This document shows, piece by piece, positions 1-11,649 of a DNA stretch of 64,000 nucleotides (position 1 is the stretch's first letter; every line of letters begins with the position of its first letter). This stretch comes from Cylicocyclus nassatus (lineage: Eukaryota > Nematoda > Chromadorea > Rhabditida > Strongylidae): the NCBI GenBank assembly GCA_958299035.1, contig CATQJL010000223.1, positions 47,108,162 through 47,172,161 on the forward strand, in the 5' to 3' direction. Under the pieces are notes generated by a model. That model saw only the letters and a program-made list of their open reading frames with translations, did no database searches and was not told the DNA's origin. A program made the position numbers and the translations under genes.

Positions 1-1273
1 AGTACGACATTTGCCATGAGATATTAGAAAAGAAAACACAAGAAAGTGAACGGAACAATAAAACAAAAAAAACGCCAAAAAGCATCAAAAACGCTCCCGG
101 AGCAACGTTGCCGCCGCCATTCAAAATCTTCAGGGGCTGTAACTAAGCGAGGAGTAGGGGGTTTAAGGCGATTTAGGAACCAATTTGAGGGTTTGGGATG
201 TAGATGAGGTTTATGTAAAGAAAGTAATAAAATTATGTGAGGGGAAATTTTGTGACTTTTCATTCCCAAGCCACCTCAGGTGGCTTTCAGGTAGCTTGAA
301 AGCCACCTAACTCCGGAAAAAGTTGAGCACTCCTCCATTTCACATATTTTTTCATAGTTATTCATACATAGGTCTAATACCTCTGTCCATCTACACATCA
401 ATTTTGGTGTCATTTCATTTTCACTGCGCTGTAACTAGCCCTCTGTTTGTTTGGGAGGGCATGCCGCCGGCACGCACGCGAACCGCAAAAACGATATCTC
501 TTATTGTTAGCTTTTTCGCCCAGAAACAATATCCAGCCACCTGTGTCGTGATTGAGAGTGCTACTCCAAATGAGAAGAAAGTTATAGGAAAAGTTGCAAA
601 ACTTATGTGCCAACCTGATATTTAAATATAGCCCCCAACACTCAGCTGAAATAAAGGATTTCGATGACGGAAAAGTAGCAAAGGACATCTAATAATTGCT
701 TTGAAAGTAACACGTTAAGGTGATACGAAATGAAGAATCAAGGTTTTTACCTTAAAGTATGAGCGCGCGCAGTTGATGACTTCGAGTGTGAAGCGCTAAA
801 CGCTTGTCGCAAGCTGCAGTGACAGTGATCCTTTTTTTTCGATTTTTTCTCTCGACGGTTTTATATTGAAACATACTTTGCAATGAAGCAAAACTTAGTG
901 GTTAAAAAGCTTCCGAACGACAGTAATCAAATTCAATAATGCCAACTATTTGCGCATGTTAGTGCTGAAGGCACTTCGCGGCAGATTATAGCAGGTTGTA
1001 TCGCATGATCAGAGCGCTTTACAAACCTTAATTTTAGCAGCGGTAGACTAGGTTCGTATCCCTTGCACATGTAAATTCAAAAAAAGTAGCAGTGAGTGCT
1101 AGCAGCTCTGCTCAACTATCGTGCCCCTTTTGTCATAATTTTATCAAACATTTTATGCATATCTTTGAATGAAAACCACGGATAAGAGTTGTGATAATTT
1201 GATCACTATCAATGAATTGGCCAACTGCAAGTACCAAGCTACCACACTCCGTTCCACTCCATATCAGTAACTA
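1..1273. other. no gene seen
   Basis: AT-rich stretch upstream (plus side) of the ground-like gene. Short open frames of 80-100 codons exist on both strands, but none has splice sites, a signal peptide or a recognisable motif. I see no element with clear terminal repeats. Confidence 0.5.
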
Positions 1274-2106
1274 TTATGCTAGTCTTGCACGGATTGCGTC
1301 TGAGAGCTGCTTGAAGGCATAGCAAGTCACATCTCCGACTGTTTGCTGGCAATACTGCTCTGTGTTCGTGATATAGGAAAAATCACCCCGAGCACAGATC
1401 ACGTTGTATCTGAATAAAGAAAGCCACACAACATCAGTAGAAGTACCTTACAAATGCAAAACAAACCTTCCTCCGAGACGTTTCTCTGCTTCTGTCTGGA
1501 TGCGTCTTTTCGACAAAGAGGTAATGCGATCAATGTTCTGGATTGCAAAATTCTCAAGTTTTCTTAACGGAAGGAAATCTTTTACCTCTATAATAATAGA
1601 CCTGAGATCCTCGTTATTGCAATTTGCGTCAATCTTGACAACCTCATCATGAACATCGCGTTTCTTCCTTGTCCACAACTGCTTAACTCTTTAAAATTTA
1701 CTTTGTAGTGTCATTGAAGAGAGTTCTTACTTCACGTCCGTGAGATACTACAGTGGAATTTACTGCATAAACTCCATGGGACAATACAGCAGCGTTCCTC
1801 TTCACTCGCTCTTTCTTCTGGCATTCACACGTTGGGCAACAATCTGATTTCTGGAAAAAAAATTTTGTTGTAGTTGAGGCATTCGCAAAAACTTTGTTTT
1901 GCAGCAGAGTTCAAATAATTTTTTCCAAACACATCTGTTATGCTGACGAGACTTACCTGCTCAGGGCAGTTCTGTACCGGTGGACATGTTGGATAAATTG
2001 GACAAGCAATTATCTCACATGGACAGGAGCATGCCGATTTCGAACTTCCAAATAAAAATGCGCTGGAGGTGTTGCATGCCACAAGCAGGATCAGAGGTAA
2101 AATCAT
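1274..2106 (-). CDS. ground-like domain protein (secreted, nematode hedgehog-related superfamily)
   Basis: Spliced model of 205 residues. Exon 1 is 1957-2106, exon 2 1731-1850, exon 3 1467-1678 and exon 4 1274-1409 (all minus strand). Donors are CAG|GTAAGT, GAA|GTAAGA and AAG|GTTTGT; acceptors are TTTCCAG, TTAAGCAG and TTATTCAG; the frame is kept across all three introns. Residues 1-16 form a hydrophobic signal peptide, followed by a Cys/Pro-rich segment (CSCPCE, CPIYPTCPP). The C-terminal part has the ground-like signature: CNNEDLR, then a long helix-like stretch with RRIQTEAEKRLGGRYNVIC, then DFSY, QYC and VTCYAF, giving the usual four conserved cysteines. In C. elegans, ground-like (grl) proteins are secreted from epidermal and gland-type cells and are linked to cuticle. 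That role is inferred here from the family. Length and order fit the family; the gene looks intact. Confidence 0.88.
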
Positions 2107-4423
2107 CTAAATGCACACATATGGATTAACAACAAATAAGGAAGAAAATATACGATCAGCGGACTATTAATCGACCACAAATGTTAAGTAAGAATAGTGA
2201 AAGTTTGGAAAACAAATTTCATATTGCAAAGTACATTGTCTCTAGAGGGTCCTAGAACTTATGTAGAAGTACACTTTACTAGGCTTTGTCTACATTCTCA
2301 GTAGGTTTACCGACTTAGGAGGGTTTACTAATGCTTCTTTAAGATTTCATAGAAAAAAGTAGCCACTGTTTTTCTATGAATGGGAAATAACCCGTGTATA
2401 GGAGGTGAGCCCAGTGAGAGGAAAGAGCAAATGAAATCAGTTCTAACATCTCGTTGGTTTGTAAAAGACCTTTGCAGGAAAATCTGTAATTTGCTTTAGA
2501 GATGGATCATAGAGAGTACACTACTATAAATTTTGCATTGTCTATTGAACTTGAATTTTGAAATCACAATTTACCAGAAAGATGGTTTGAGCTATTTTGT
2601 TACCTCAGCATTCGTTACGCAAACGGATTCTCATACTTTTGCTCTTAAAGGCTTCTACTAAATTTCGAAGAAATTCTAAATAAGTGAAGCTCTACAAACC
2701 AACGAGTAGTACTTCACTATTTCTCAGAAAAAAAAATTCGTAAGAGATGTGATACGATTGTAAAATCGCTTGGAAACATTTCATAAGGCAGCCTTCAGAC
2801 AGTCAATAGCGTTACTCTAGAATTGCGATATAAATTTGATTTCAAACAAATTATTTCTAGCTGCGATGTGGCTGCTGAATGAGGGACAAAACCGAAGTTG
2901 ATAAAGATGTCGCAGGATTGCTTCACTCGAAATCTCCGGAAGCCTATAAATCTGCTCAAGATGACTTTTACAGATTCAATCTCATTTGTGTATTGCTTAA
3001 CAATTGGGAAGGAATTTACTTGTGGATCTCAGCGAGCAAATTCGCCTTTATTTTCAGTGTTGGAATATAGTAAATGGAATAAAAGCTGTTTTGCCTTTCT
3101 TGAAGGATTTTGGCAGATTCGAAATAGAATATAAATGCGCACAAAGTGTTTTTTACCATAATGTCATACAACAGCATCTAAATCCAGCTCAGCTGCGTAT
3201 GAGGTTTTTTAAGACTGACTAATCTTAATGAAATGCTCGATATGGTTCAGATAACAGAAAAGTGAGAAGAGGTGGTTGAAAGAGGATGACTTGAACCGCG
3301 GTGACACTCGCAAGCAACGAGGTTAATCCAAACAATTGCGGATTACGGCAATTTCGCGCATCTCCGCATGAGCGAGGAATATTTATCCAGCAGAAAGATT
3401 TATCTGTTCTACAGTTTTCTGCATTCCGCTATCATTTGCAATAAACAGTTTCGAAATCATTCCATATAATGACAGTGCATAGATTGACAGCTAAATACCA
3501 AACCCTCAAACTTATCGCTTCCAGAGGAGCAGATAATTGAGCACAGTAGGCTCACATTCACTCCATATTGTGAGGATCAGTGAGATCGTTAGCTAGAAAT
3601 TTTGCACTTCAACTCTATTTGGAGGCTTATCATATATTTGTGTTACTGCACTCTTGAATTTCTAAACGTTATCGCAAAAAATCTTGAATTTTTTGATGAG
3701 ATATGTATCGGAATATTGCTGTGTCATGTACAGTACTAAAATGTATGTCTTGTACTAGGCGATTTTACCGAGCTTGGGAAATTGGGAAGGCTTTGCTAGA
3801 AAAACTGAAAAGACAATGTCATCACAACCAAAAGTGGAGCTTGTTGTACATATTCTAGATTGTTTTGCTTTAATAAGTTTTTTAATCACAAAAAAATTCT
3901 AGATTGCAAGTTGACTCATAAGATCTTGTTGTGTGAAACATGGAAAAGCCAGCTGTTTGGTCTTGACATCTTCAGCATTATAACAATGTAAATAACCTCG
4001 CAAACATTAGAGCAAAGCAAAACTTTTTCAAGTCTTTATCGAAACGAAATAAAGTATGCAATGCAGCATCATCATATTCATGAGTCAAAAGCTCAGTTCT
4101 GATAGCTTATCCCCTCTCTAATGTTCTACAGTCTCCCTATGGCGTCATACTATGGAATAATAGACCGAATATTCTTTTTGTTGGTACCCTAATCTTAGAA
4201 TGAAAAAAAAGTCTTTTGAGGCGAAATCATTTCAAACATCGTAAAAAAATTTTTGATTAAGGATACTGAGTTTTAGCACTTACAACAGTTTACTCTCACA
4301 TGACAACCTAATTTGAGCGTTTCAATATCGAACAAGATAAAGAAATTATAAGAACTTTTCCATCATAATCGTCTCTAGTTTAGGCTTATGCTAATCTCCT
4401 TGTACAGCAGAACGTTGTAAAGA
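2107..4423. other. no supported gene
   Basis: Mostly AT-rich DNA. Overlapping open frames of 63-78 codons lie on the plus strand at 2879-3222 in all three frames, so they are not convincing as exons. A B-box-like string near 3290 (minus) is not part of a foldable tRNA. Confidence 0.45.
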
Positions 4424-4479
4424 ATGTCTATTTATCAGTGTAACGGGCTCATCGCTGAATCTCTATGCAGAATTTACTA

Positions 4480-4790
4480 TATTTATTTATTTATTTATAA
4501 TACACGAAAGTGTGCCAAAAATGGAAACCAAAAAGAATACAAAACACAGAACACACAACACTCGGGCTTGGAGCACATTGCCCCCTGCTGGTTTATCAAG
4601 TCCTCCATCTCCAAGAAGTGAGTGAACCTCCACCGAGATCCTTTTCCCTTACCCGAACGCATGGAGATGTAATAAATTACCAGGGCCTGGCTGACCAACT
4701 TAACCCCAAGGCGGACGAATCCGTCAGGAACCCTGGGCGAGCGAGAAGGGGGACCTCAAGGCAGAGGGCTCACTAGTCTTCAATCTCCTT
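4480..4790. repeat. possible interspersed repeat fragment with TTTA tract
   Basis: A TATTTATTTATTTATAA tract is followed by about 300 bp that are clearly more GC-rich than the neighbours and carry short open frames on both strands. The sharp change in composition and the simple-repeat edge look like the end of a retroposon or other dispersed repeat. I see no terminal repeats and cannot name a family. Confidence 0.3.
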
Positions 4791-5138
4791 AAACGGCTAC
4801 CCGAGCAAAGAGAACTTTCTAAAGTTCCTGAAAAGATTGATATACTGTAAAAGGCTTCTTGACATGTGAAAATCAATCAAAAACATCAAATTTTTCATTA
4901 TATTGAAGCAATGTAAGCCACAAATTCACTACCACTCAAGACAATCGAAGCAATTTCGTAGTGAGTTAACAATGGCGCGATAGGATGGCATCACCATGAA
5001 TGAAACACATTTCCGTGCGTGAAGACGGTCATGTCCATTTTCTAAGCAGTCATGAATGCAGACGGTCAAGGAACAGCCCCTACCAATCAAGAAAGTGCAG
5101 CAACAACGAAAACACCGAAGGCAACAAAGACAAGGTAA

Positions 5139-5378
5139 GGCCTAAGGCATACCTTAAGTGATTTCCTTTGGTGCGCGATCTGGCACTACAACGACTCTTC
5201 ATAACTGGTCGTAAACGCAATTTGCTGGGGTCAGGCTTGCTACATTTGTTACAATTTAAGGAATCTAAGCGCCCCATGCATCCAAAAGAGGCGCTTGCTT
5301 AATCTGCAGACATCTAGCGACTCGACAAATCGCGAGGATGTGCGATTTCGCAAAATCGCGAGAGGTATGTCTTAGGCC
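5139..5378. mobile_element. TAA-flanked MITE (PIF/Harbinger-like)
   Basis: The element starts GGCCTAAGGCATACC and ends with the imperfect inverse GGTATGTCTTAGGCC. It is flanked on both sides by TAA, the 3-bp target duplication usual for PIF/Harbinger elements. It has no coding capacity. Its left end resembles the inverted right end of the copy near 8640-8860, so it is a family member rather than a chance hairpin. Confidence 0.7.
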
Positions 5379-5381
5379 TAA

Positions 5382-6771
5382 TAGAAGCCTGATGCGTAGG
5401 TTTTCCGCCTTTGGTCACTTTTTTGCACTGTGCTAATGAATAAGGGCGATAGCATGTGAGCAATCTTAGGGAGATTTCCGAGAACTTAAAAAACCTTCTC
5501 TACGATCTTTTTCCATTGTTCAGATAGAGTAGATAAGTGAATTTGCATTTGAGCGAAATTACTAAGTAGCTGTTCCTAATACAGATTTTTCGGACTTTCC
5601 TGAAGTTCGTCATGTGGGTGGGAGGCTATGTGATATATAAAAAATTTTGTTATTCGTGAAGGTGATAGCATTGCGTAGGAGTAATGTACACCTCAAGGTC
5701 ATGCTCTTGCTCACTAGCATATTTAGTGCATTTGCGAAGACAGTATGTTTCCATATGGATACTAGGTGGAGGCCTCGATTCCGCAATTTTTTTGGAGCGC
5801 TCGGAATAAAAATCTCATATCTGCAAATTTTAGCGTCTTGTTTGACAAATGTATGCTTTACCGACCAGACAACACCACTGTTACCGTAGTGTACGATTAA
5901 GATTCCAATTGGCACATTGTGTGACTCTGTCAGAAAGATTCCTTCAGGGAAATAAGCATAATTTCCCCAACAGATCTGCTGTGCCTATGCGCTAAAGCCT
6001 TCCTTTTAAGACTCGCTGACGAGTTCAGTACGAGTGTTGTTCAAACCAAACTCCCAAAACTTGAAAGAAATCAGATCTGTCAGTAAAAACAGATTTTCGT
6101 CACGTCGCTTTCATTCAGACCTTGTTTGTTTGAAAGAAACTTAGTGTTACTGTAAAATTGCCTAAAATTGGTAGATCGACCATTAATACTCCCTTAAAAC
6201 GATGCTTTACATTTGCTTAAAAACCTTTAGAATATTATTTTCAAACTTATATTACCTATTTACCCAGGTTAGCGTCAGTGTCACTTATTCGTGTTAGTCG
6301 TATAACCAGCGTTACCTCCGGTGTTAACAGTCTTACCCTAGTACCAGTGTTACTATTATCATTGGGTCTGCTAATTTCACTGGGATTACTGCTTCTACTC
6401 CTGTTGAATGATAAATTGACGACAGACGTAATCTCACTTCCTGGCCTTTACTTTTTTCAACATCTGGATCGTTGTGCATCTACAGCCTGCCTGTCTTCGA
6501 TCCACACAAAGGTGTTGTACCCTTTCTAAATTCCTTTCAACTCAATAAAGCAGCAATTTTGTATGTGTTAGGAAAGATCCCAGCCACTTTAAGAAAATTT
6601 AGCACTTCTTACGCAGAACTAATCACTGAAAAATATTTGATCAAGATTACGAGGAACACGGTCAAGGTCAATAAGCAAATAGCGAGTAAACAAACTCTTC
6701 CACCAAAACTCGAATGCGCCCATATCACCGTTGAATAGCATGTTACAGGAGATTGGCCGCCGGTTTCGATT
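5382..6771. other. no supported gene
   Basis: Open frames of 80-100 codons overlap on opposite strands at 5610-5915. A Leu-rich frame at 6278-6529 and another at 6472-6738 precede the membrane-protein gene, but I could not join them to it by splice sites in frame. They might be 5' sequence of that gene. Confidence 0.4.
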
Positions 6772-8193
6772 ATGGTTGTGGAGAAGACACAATTTTCTCT
6801 ATATCCGGCATTCCATTCACCTCGAATGTACGTATTTCTGTCACATAGCCCAAGAATATGTCTCATCTCTTATCTGATTCAGATTATCGTCTTCATAGCG
6901 TGCTGTTGGGCAGTGATTTTTGGAACTGGGTGTTTGATTCGTGTCATCTTCGCATATCATTGGAACGGTTATGTCCATGGAGTAGTCACTTTCTTTGGGG
7001 TAGCTCAACCTTCTCAAGTAGATCTAGTTGGGGGTTCAAGACAGTTACTTCTTCAGTTTGTTGCCGTTATTCTCACTATTCTTGGTTACTGTCTGGACTC
7101 TAGATATTCAGGACACTGCATGTTAGCTGCTTTTATAGCATGGGTAAGCCATTTTTGACCATTTCTAATAGAAAGCTGAGGGGTGTCCACTTAAAGGCAG
7201 TGGATCGGCAGAATGAGACTGGAATGGCAAAACAAGGTCACAGGGTAGGAGCCCCATAATGGAACCTATGGACCAAAGTTCGATCTATCTCTGCCATTTC
7301 TAACTCCCTAAATTACAAAGCGAAAGCAGCGCTCATCCCCTTTTCTCTCCGAAGCCGCCCACCCCATGGACGAGTGACTTCCGCGATCAGAGCGCCAGCC
7401 GCAATGCTATAAGCATGAGGTCCCGCAACGACTCTGCGTCTTCGCCATGAGGGCTTCGCGTTCACTCGTCCATGCGGTGGGTGGGTTCGGAGAGGACAGG
7501 AGATGAGCGCTGCTTTCGCTTTGAAATTTCGGGGGTTAGAAGTGGCAGACAAAGATCGAACTTTGGCCTATAGATTCCGTTATGGGGGCTCCTACCCTGT
7601 GACCTTGTTTTGCCACGGGTCTCATTCTGCCGACCTACTGCCTTTATGTCTGAATGCTTAGACCAAACCGAAAACTGATTAGGAAATTTCAAAAAGTCTC
7701 CAAACGGCAGCCAATATGAACATTTTGTGGTGAAAACTGACCTCTACTTTGACCCTTCCAAAGGGTCCAAACAGCCCCAGAAATATGATGTGGGTCGGAA
7801 CTCAAAGTCAAATTGCTCGGTCACAATTGGGTAAAAAGCTGCCGCTTGGGGAATGGTTTGGAGAGCTTTTAAGTTTACACATAGGAAATCCAGGTAACCA
7901 ACTCGTCCAGACAATACCTCAGATTTCCTTTTTAGGGCTGCGCATTTCTCTCTGCCCTCGGATTGGTAGTCCTATCTGGTTTTGTGTATGCAAACTTCAG
8001 GGGTAAGCCCTCCAGCAAATTTTCCTTACTAAAAGGCAGCTTTGCAGAAAACAGAGCAGTCGAAGGCTTTCGCAGTTTCTTTCTTTATGGTATACTATGG
8101 ATTTTTTTCACCGACTTACTATGTCTGGTCACAATGGGCCTAGATGGGCTTGCTGCATTTGCAGGATTCAAGATGTGGAGAAACAAAGTCTGA
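6772..8193 (+). CDS. four-transmembrane protein, family not recognised
   Basis: Five-exon model of 158 residues: 6772-6831, 6883-6999, 7057-7143, 7936-8002 and 8048-8193. Donors are TAC|GTATTT, GGG|GTAGCT, TGG|GTAAGCC and GGG|GTAAGCC; acceptors are GATTCAG, CTTCTTCAG, TTTTTAG and CTTTGCAG. Frame is kept throughout, and introns 1 and 2 are 51 and 57 bp, the size seen elsewhere in this window. After a short polar N-terminus come four hydrophobic segments: IIVFIACCWAVIFGTGCLI, FVAVILTILGYCL, MLAAFIAWGCAFLSALG with the following VVLSGFVYA, and FFLYGILWIFFTDLLCL running into a Gly/Ala-rich stretch. It ends on a basic tail (KMWRNKV). The topology (four TM, about 160 residues) resembles MARVEL/claudin-like proteins in shape only. 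Intron 4 (792 bp) is enlarged by a MITE. The start is the least certain part: more 5' exons are possible. Confidence 0.7.
7195..7643. mobile_element. TTAA-type MITE inside an intron
   Basis: About 450 bp with long imperfect inverted arms. The left end is AGGCAGTGGATCGGCAG next to TTAA; the right end is the inverse, ending CTACTGCCT next to TTAT. Matching blocks run through the arms (CAAGGTCACAGGGTAGGAG against its inverse). The AGGCA end and TTAA site are shared with the elements at 9636, 27820 and 34439, as in piggyBac-type non-autonomous elements. It lies within intron 4 of the four-TM gene. Confidence 0.75.
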
Positions 8194-8639
8194 ATTTTGT
8201 GATAAATGATAACGTTCACTTAAGTGGTATACTTCCTTATCTTGCCCTAGATTCGGTATTATTCAGCTCAAAATCAGTTAGAGAATTTGACAATTATGCT
8301 CTAGTAGGATAATAAAAAGGATTGTGTTTAACAATAGGGTAACAATGTGGTTCAATATCAGATGGGAAGTTTGATACCATTTGGATCTTCAAAGCGTTTT
8401 ATTTCCAACTTCTCTGTGACCCTAAACTTGCCGAAGTACACTTATCGCGCAATTTCAAAATGAAGGCTAGGCACAAAATTTTTTACATACTCATTTCCCA
8501 GACGTTGTAGTTGTCCCAGGTACAATTGCGATAAGAAACTCCTTGGGTAGGACAATCAGTCAAATTCTAAAAGCATAATGAATTATATAAAACTTCCGAT
8601 TCACGAAACAACCTTACAATTTCAAACATAGTCGCCTAA

Positions 8640-8860
8640 ACCGCGAGCAGCTTCACGCGAATTCAGTCGCGGCGCAATTTGGCAAAATCTCTTGTTCATA
8701 ATTCATGTGGGCGCATTTCAAATATAAACAAGAGAGCGAACTTTATCAATTCATGAATTTCATACACAATGCACATTTGTAGTCTACTAGTGTTGAAATC
8801 AACGACATCTGGCAAAATGCCGGCTCGCGTGGAAATCGCGTTAAGTATGCCCTGGGCCTG
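8640..8860. mobile_element. degraded Harbinger-like MITE
   Basis: The inverted right end (GGCCCAGGGCATACTTAACG) matches the left end of the 5139-5378 element over about 30 positions. The left end has CGCGA-type motifs like the other end of that family, but terminal bases and target duplication are eroded. Confidence 0.45.
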
Positions 8861-9023
8861 TCAAAAAGATTTTGGTATCTGGATGGTCTACTAATTCGGC
8901 TTGCATCGTTGATTATTCTGCAATTCAAACTCCTGTTTGAGTCAAATCAAGGTCTAAACATCCCAGAGCGTCTTCCGCTTCCTCCACTCGATTCAAGGCA
9001 ATTACATATAATATGCAATCTCA

Positions 9024-9635
9024 ATGCAATCCGAGGGAGAAAGAGTATCAATTAGCACACTCACAGAAACGGAAAAGATTGTTGAGATACCTCCAATATT
9101 TAGGACAGGACAGTCTCAGCTACCTCGCTTGCTTTGGGAAAGAAAAGCTTTCGTCAAATGTAGCTGCAATGATAAGACGATCACATCCATTCGCTTTCTC
9201 TACTTGGTGCTCAGTGAGCGAACTCTCACTTTACTTGTCTGTCAAATACTGTGGATAAATCTCGAGAAAAGCTTCAGCTTGTCAAATAAATTGAATTTAT
9301 TCGTGATGGTAAACAACTTAGAGCTGGAGGAAGAAAAACGTTGTTGCGGAACAACCCATTGTCCGCTCATCGCACCACACAGTCTATGTCAATGGGGCAT
9401 CTTCTATGACTGCGTATCCGCGTTTAAGGCCCCTTGGGCCAGGTTTGCATGTATAAGGCTGGCATTTTGCGAAGCCTTGGACAACAAATTGGGTCTAAAA
9501 AATTATGTAAAAAGACGAATACCCCCATTGCGTGTGCCTACATGGCCTGCTGGTCCTAACATGATATGCACTGCATGTGCGAAAGACCAGTGGTCTGCCG
9601 AGGCGGCACGATTAAAGTGTTCTTTCAATCCTTAA
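9024..9635 (+). other. open frame of 203 codons, no recognisable product
   Basis: This is the longest uninterrupted frame in the window. The translation shows no signal peptide, membrane segment or known motif; it is rich in Cys and Trp and reads like translated non-coding DNA. It ends at the left boundary of the MITE at 9636. No splice or polyadenylation context supports it. I list it for its length only. Confidence 0.2.
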
Positions 9636-10427
9636 AGGCACCGTCCACCCGACTCTCAACTTCCATGTTTTGATCGGGGCCTTCTCATGCCCCGGTTCCG
9701 AATGTGAAGTCAAGAATCCGCGAAAACCTCGACAATTCCGATTTCGGAGAACCCGCAGGCCATCTTTCGGAACGATGATTGGGATGGGCGCGCACGAAAG
9801 GGCGGGCATTACTGGGGGGGGGGGGGGATGGGGGATAGTTGCCGACCTGGGCTCCTCATGCATCTTCGCTATTGCGGAGAGAGTTATCTTGTATTCGAAG
9901 CGACATTTTGCGCCGCAGCTTGGGCATTGGCTCGATAGGGGGTCTTCTATCATAAGCTGCCAAAAGCTCGAAACCTAACTCAAAGGCAGCAGCACGCCAA
10001 AACCAAACATCCCGAATTTTGACATAGAAGGTTGCTTGCACCTCAAACATGGAAACAGAGCAGGTCTGAGCGCACAGCATGCTACCCTTGTCTAGAAAAC
10101 TGCCGCTAAACCTGTTATGCGCAAGCCATTCTAATACGCGCGGGCGAGCTTGCGATTTTCCCTGACCCGTCAGAGAAGACATGCCGCAATGTTATAAGTG
10201 CGAAGGTTCTGCAACGATTCTGCCTCTCTAACCATGGCAGGACGTGCTCCACTCGTCCAAATTCAAAACGGGAGGCATTCTCTGACGGGAAATGGTGGTT
10301 TTTGCCACTTTCGCGCTCTTCAAGGTGGATTTTCGGAATCAGCGCCTCGAATTACTATAGGTAAGCGAAAAAAAAACTTTGAGTCGAGAATCTGCCGAGC
10401 CGCTGCCTTTGAAGTGGACGGTGCCCT
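9636..10427. mobile_element. TTAA-type MITE with poly-G tract
   Basis: The left end is AGGCACCGTCCAC after TTAA; the right end is GTGGACGGTGCCCT before TTGA, taken as an eroded TTAA. The interior (about 790 bp) carries a run of twelve or more G followed by ATGGGGG near 9817-9835. Open frames on both strands are arm shadows. Confidence 0.65.
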
Positions 10428-10550
10428 TGAAAATTCTTTCTCAATGAATGACTCTTGTTTACCCTCTTGTCTCGCCTATTGAAGCGCACTAATGAAAGTT
10501 GTTGATTTACAGAGCAGCAATGCTGCTAAATTTGTTAAGTCAAGAAGTGA

Positions 10551-10735
10551 CTAACAAGGGGTTGATTTGGAAGTGGCGGTCAAGAAAGTGACGTACACAA
10601 CGGACAGCGCTTGAAACGCTAAATTCAGATACACTTTCTTTATCTGCGAAACGTCCTTCTAAAAAAAGTTATGGGTTCTTATGCCAAATTTGCGTGCATT
10701 TTGAGCTGCAAAACTACGATAAGTTTTATAAAGGA
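10551..10735. mobile_element. single-arm fragment of a CAAGGG-end MITE
   Basis: The segment begins TAACAAGGGG, then reads GAAGTGGCGG and continues with a block (TTATCTGCGAAACGTCCTTCT, then TTTGCGTGCATTTTGAG) that matches the arms of the 12319-13075 element. Only one arm is present. Confidence 0.5.
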
Positions 10736-10777
10736 GTATGCGAACACCTGGGCCAGTAATTTGGTCGAAACTCCGAG

Positions 10778-10850
10778 TTCAAAGCGCGCGTAACTCAGAG
10801 TTAACTCTGAGTTTCGTTTTAAAGCTCGGAGTTAACTCTGAGTTAACTCT
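10778..10850. repeat. GAGTTAACTC palindromic repeats
   Basis: AACTCAGAGTTAACTCTGAG is part of a perfect short palindrome, and the GAGTTAACTCT motif recurs several times up to the left edge of the next MITE. After that MITE (11587 on) the pre-insertion sequence resumes with GTTTGAGTTGCGCG. Confidence 0.5.
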
Positions 10851-10852
10851 AA

Positions 10853-11586
10853 GGCCCGTATGCACGTACATCCCCGCGGGGAGGGGAGGGGATCTGAGAG
10901 GGGAAGCGTCATATCTCGCTAGTTTATGCATCTTTCTTCTTCTTTCTCTGTCTTGTTTTTGAAGGTTCCCATACACTGATACCTGCTCATAACGGATGCC
11001 AGATTACTGCCATACAAGATTAGATATTCACTATCTCGTCTGATCCCCTGGAGATCCCCAGGGGATCACCTCACATTTTCAAAGTCATTTATCTCCCTGA
11101 AAACTCAATAAAACCCCTGCAAAATTGTACTGAAGATATACTACGATACTGCTGAGCATGTTTTCGACAGAAGAGATGGATTATGAAGATCTTGATTTTT
11201 TTCGATAATCCCTGGTTCGCGAGCAGCGCTTCATCGAAAATTTTGATATCTTGACATTTCACTCATTTCTACCATAAACATGTTTAGCACCGCTGTAGTA
11301 TATCCCCAGTACAATTTTACAGCATTTTCAGTGGATTTTCAGGAAGATAAATGACTTTGAAAATGTGCAGTGATCCCCTGGGGATCCCCAGGGGATCAGA
11401 CGAAATAGTGAATATCTAATCTTGTATGGCAGTAACCTGGCATCCGTTATGCGCAGGTATCAGTGTATGAGAACCTTCAAAAGCAAGACAGAGAAAGAAG
11501 AAGAAAGATATATAAACTAGCGAGATATGACGCTTCCCCTCTCAGATCCCCTCCCCTCCCCGCGGGGATGTACGTGCATACGGGCC
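10853..11586. mobile_element. TAA-flanked fold-back MITE, 734 bp
   Basis: Ends are GGCCCGTATGCACGTACATC and its exact inverse, flanked by TAA on both sides (10850-10852 and 11587-11589). Long arms (about 10853-11130 and 11340-11586) pair almost completely; each holds a GATCCCCTGG...CCAGGGGATC sub-hairpin. There is no coding sequence. The TAA duplication points to a PIF/Harbinger-type element. Confidence 0.85.
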
Positions 11587-11649
11587 TAAGTTTGAGTTGC
11601 GCGTTTCGACAGGTTCACTATCGACCCTGATAACCATCGCAGTCTAATA

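Noticed and set aside
3280..3370. tRNA-like B box (inverse of GACTTGAACC)
   Set aside because: No acceptor stem or D arm can be folded around it.
9024..9635. 203-codon ORF as a gene
   Set aside because: Longest frame in the window, but without start context, splice partners, motif or protein-like composition; it stops at a MITE edge. Kept only as a low-confidence note.
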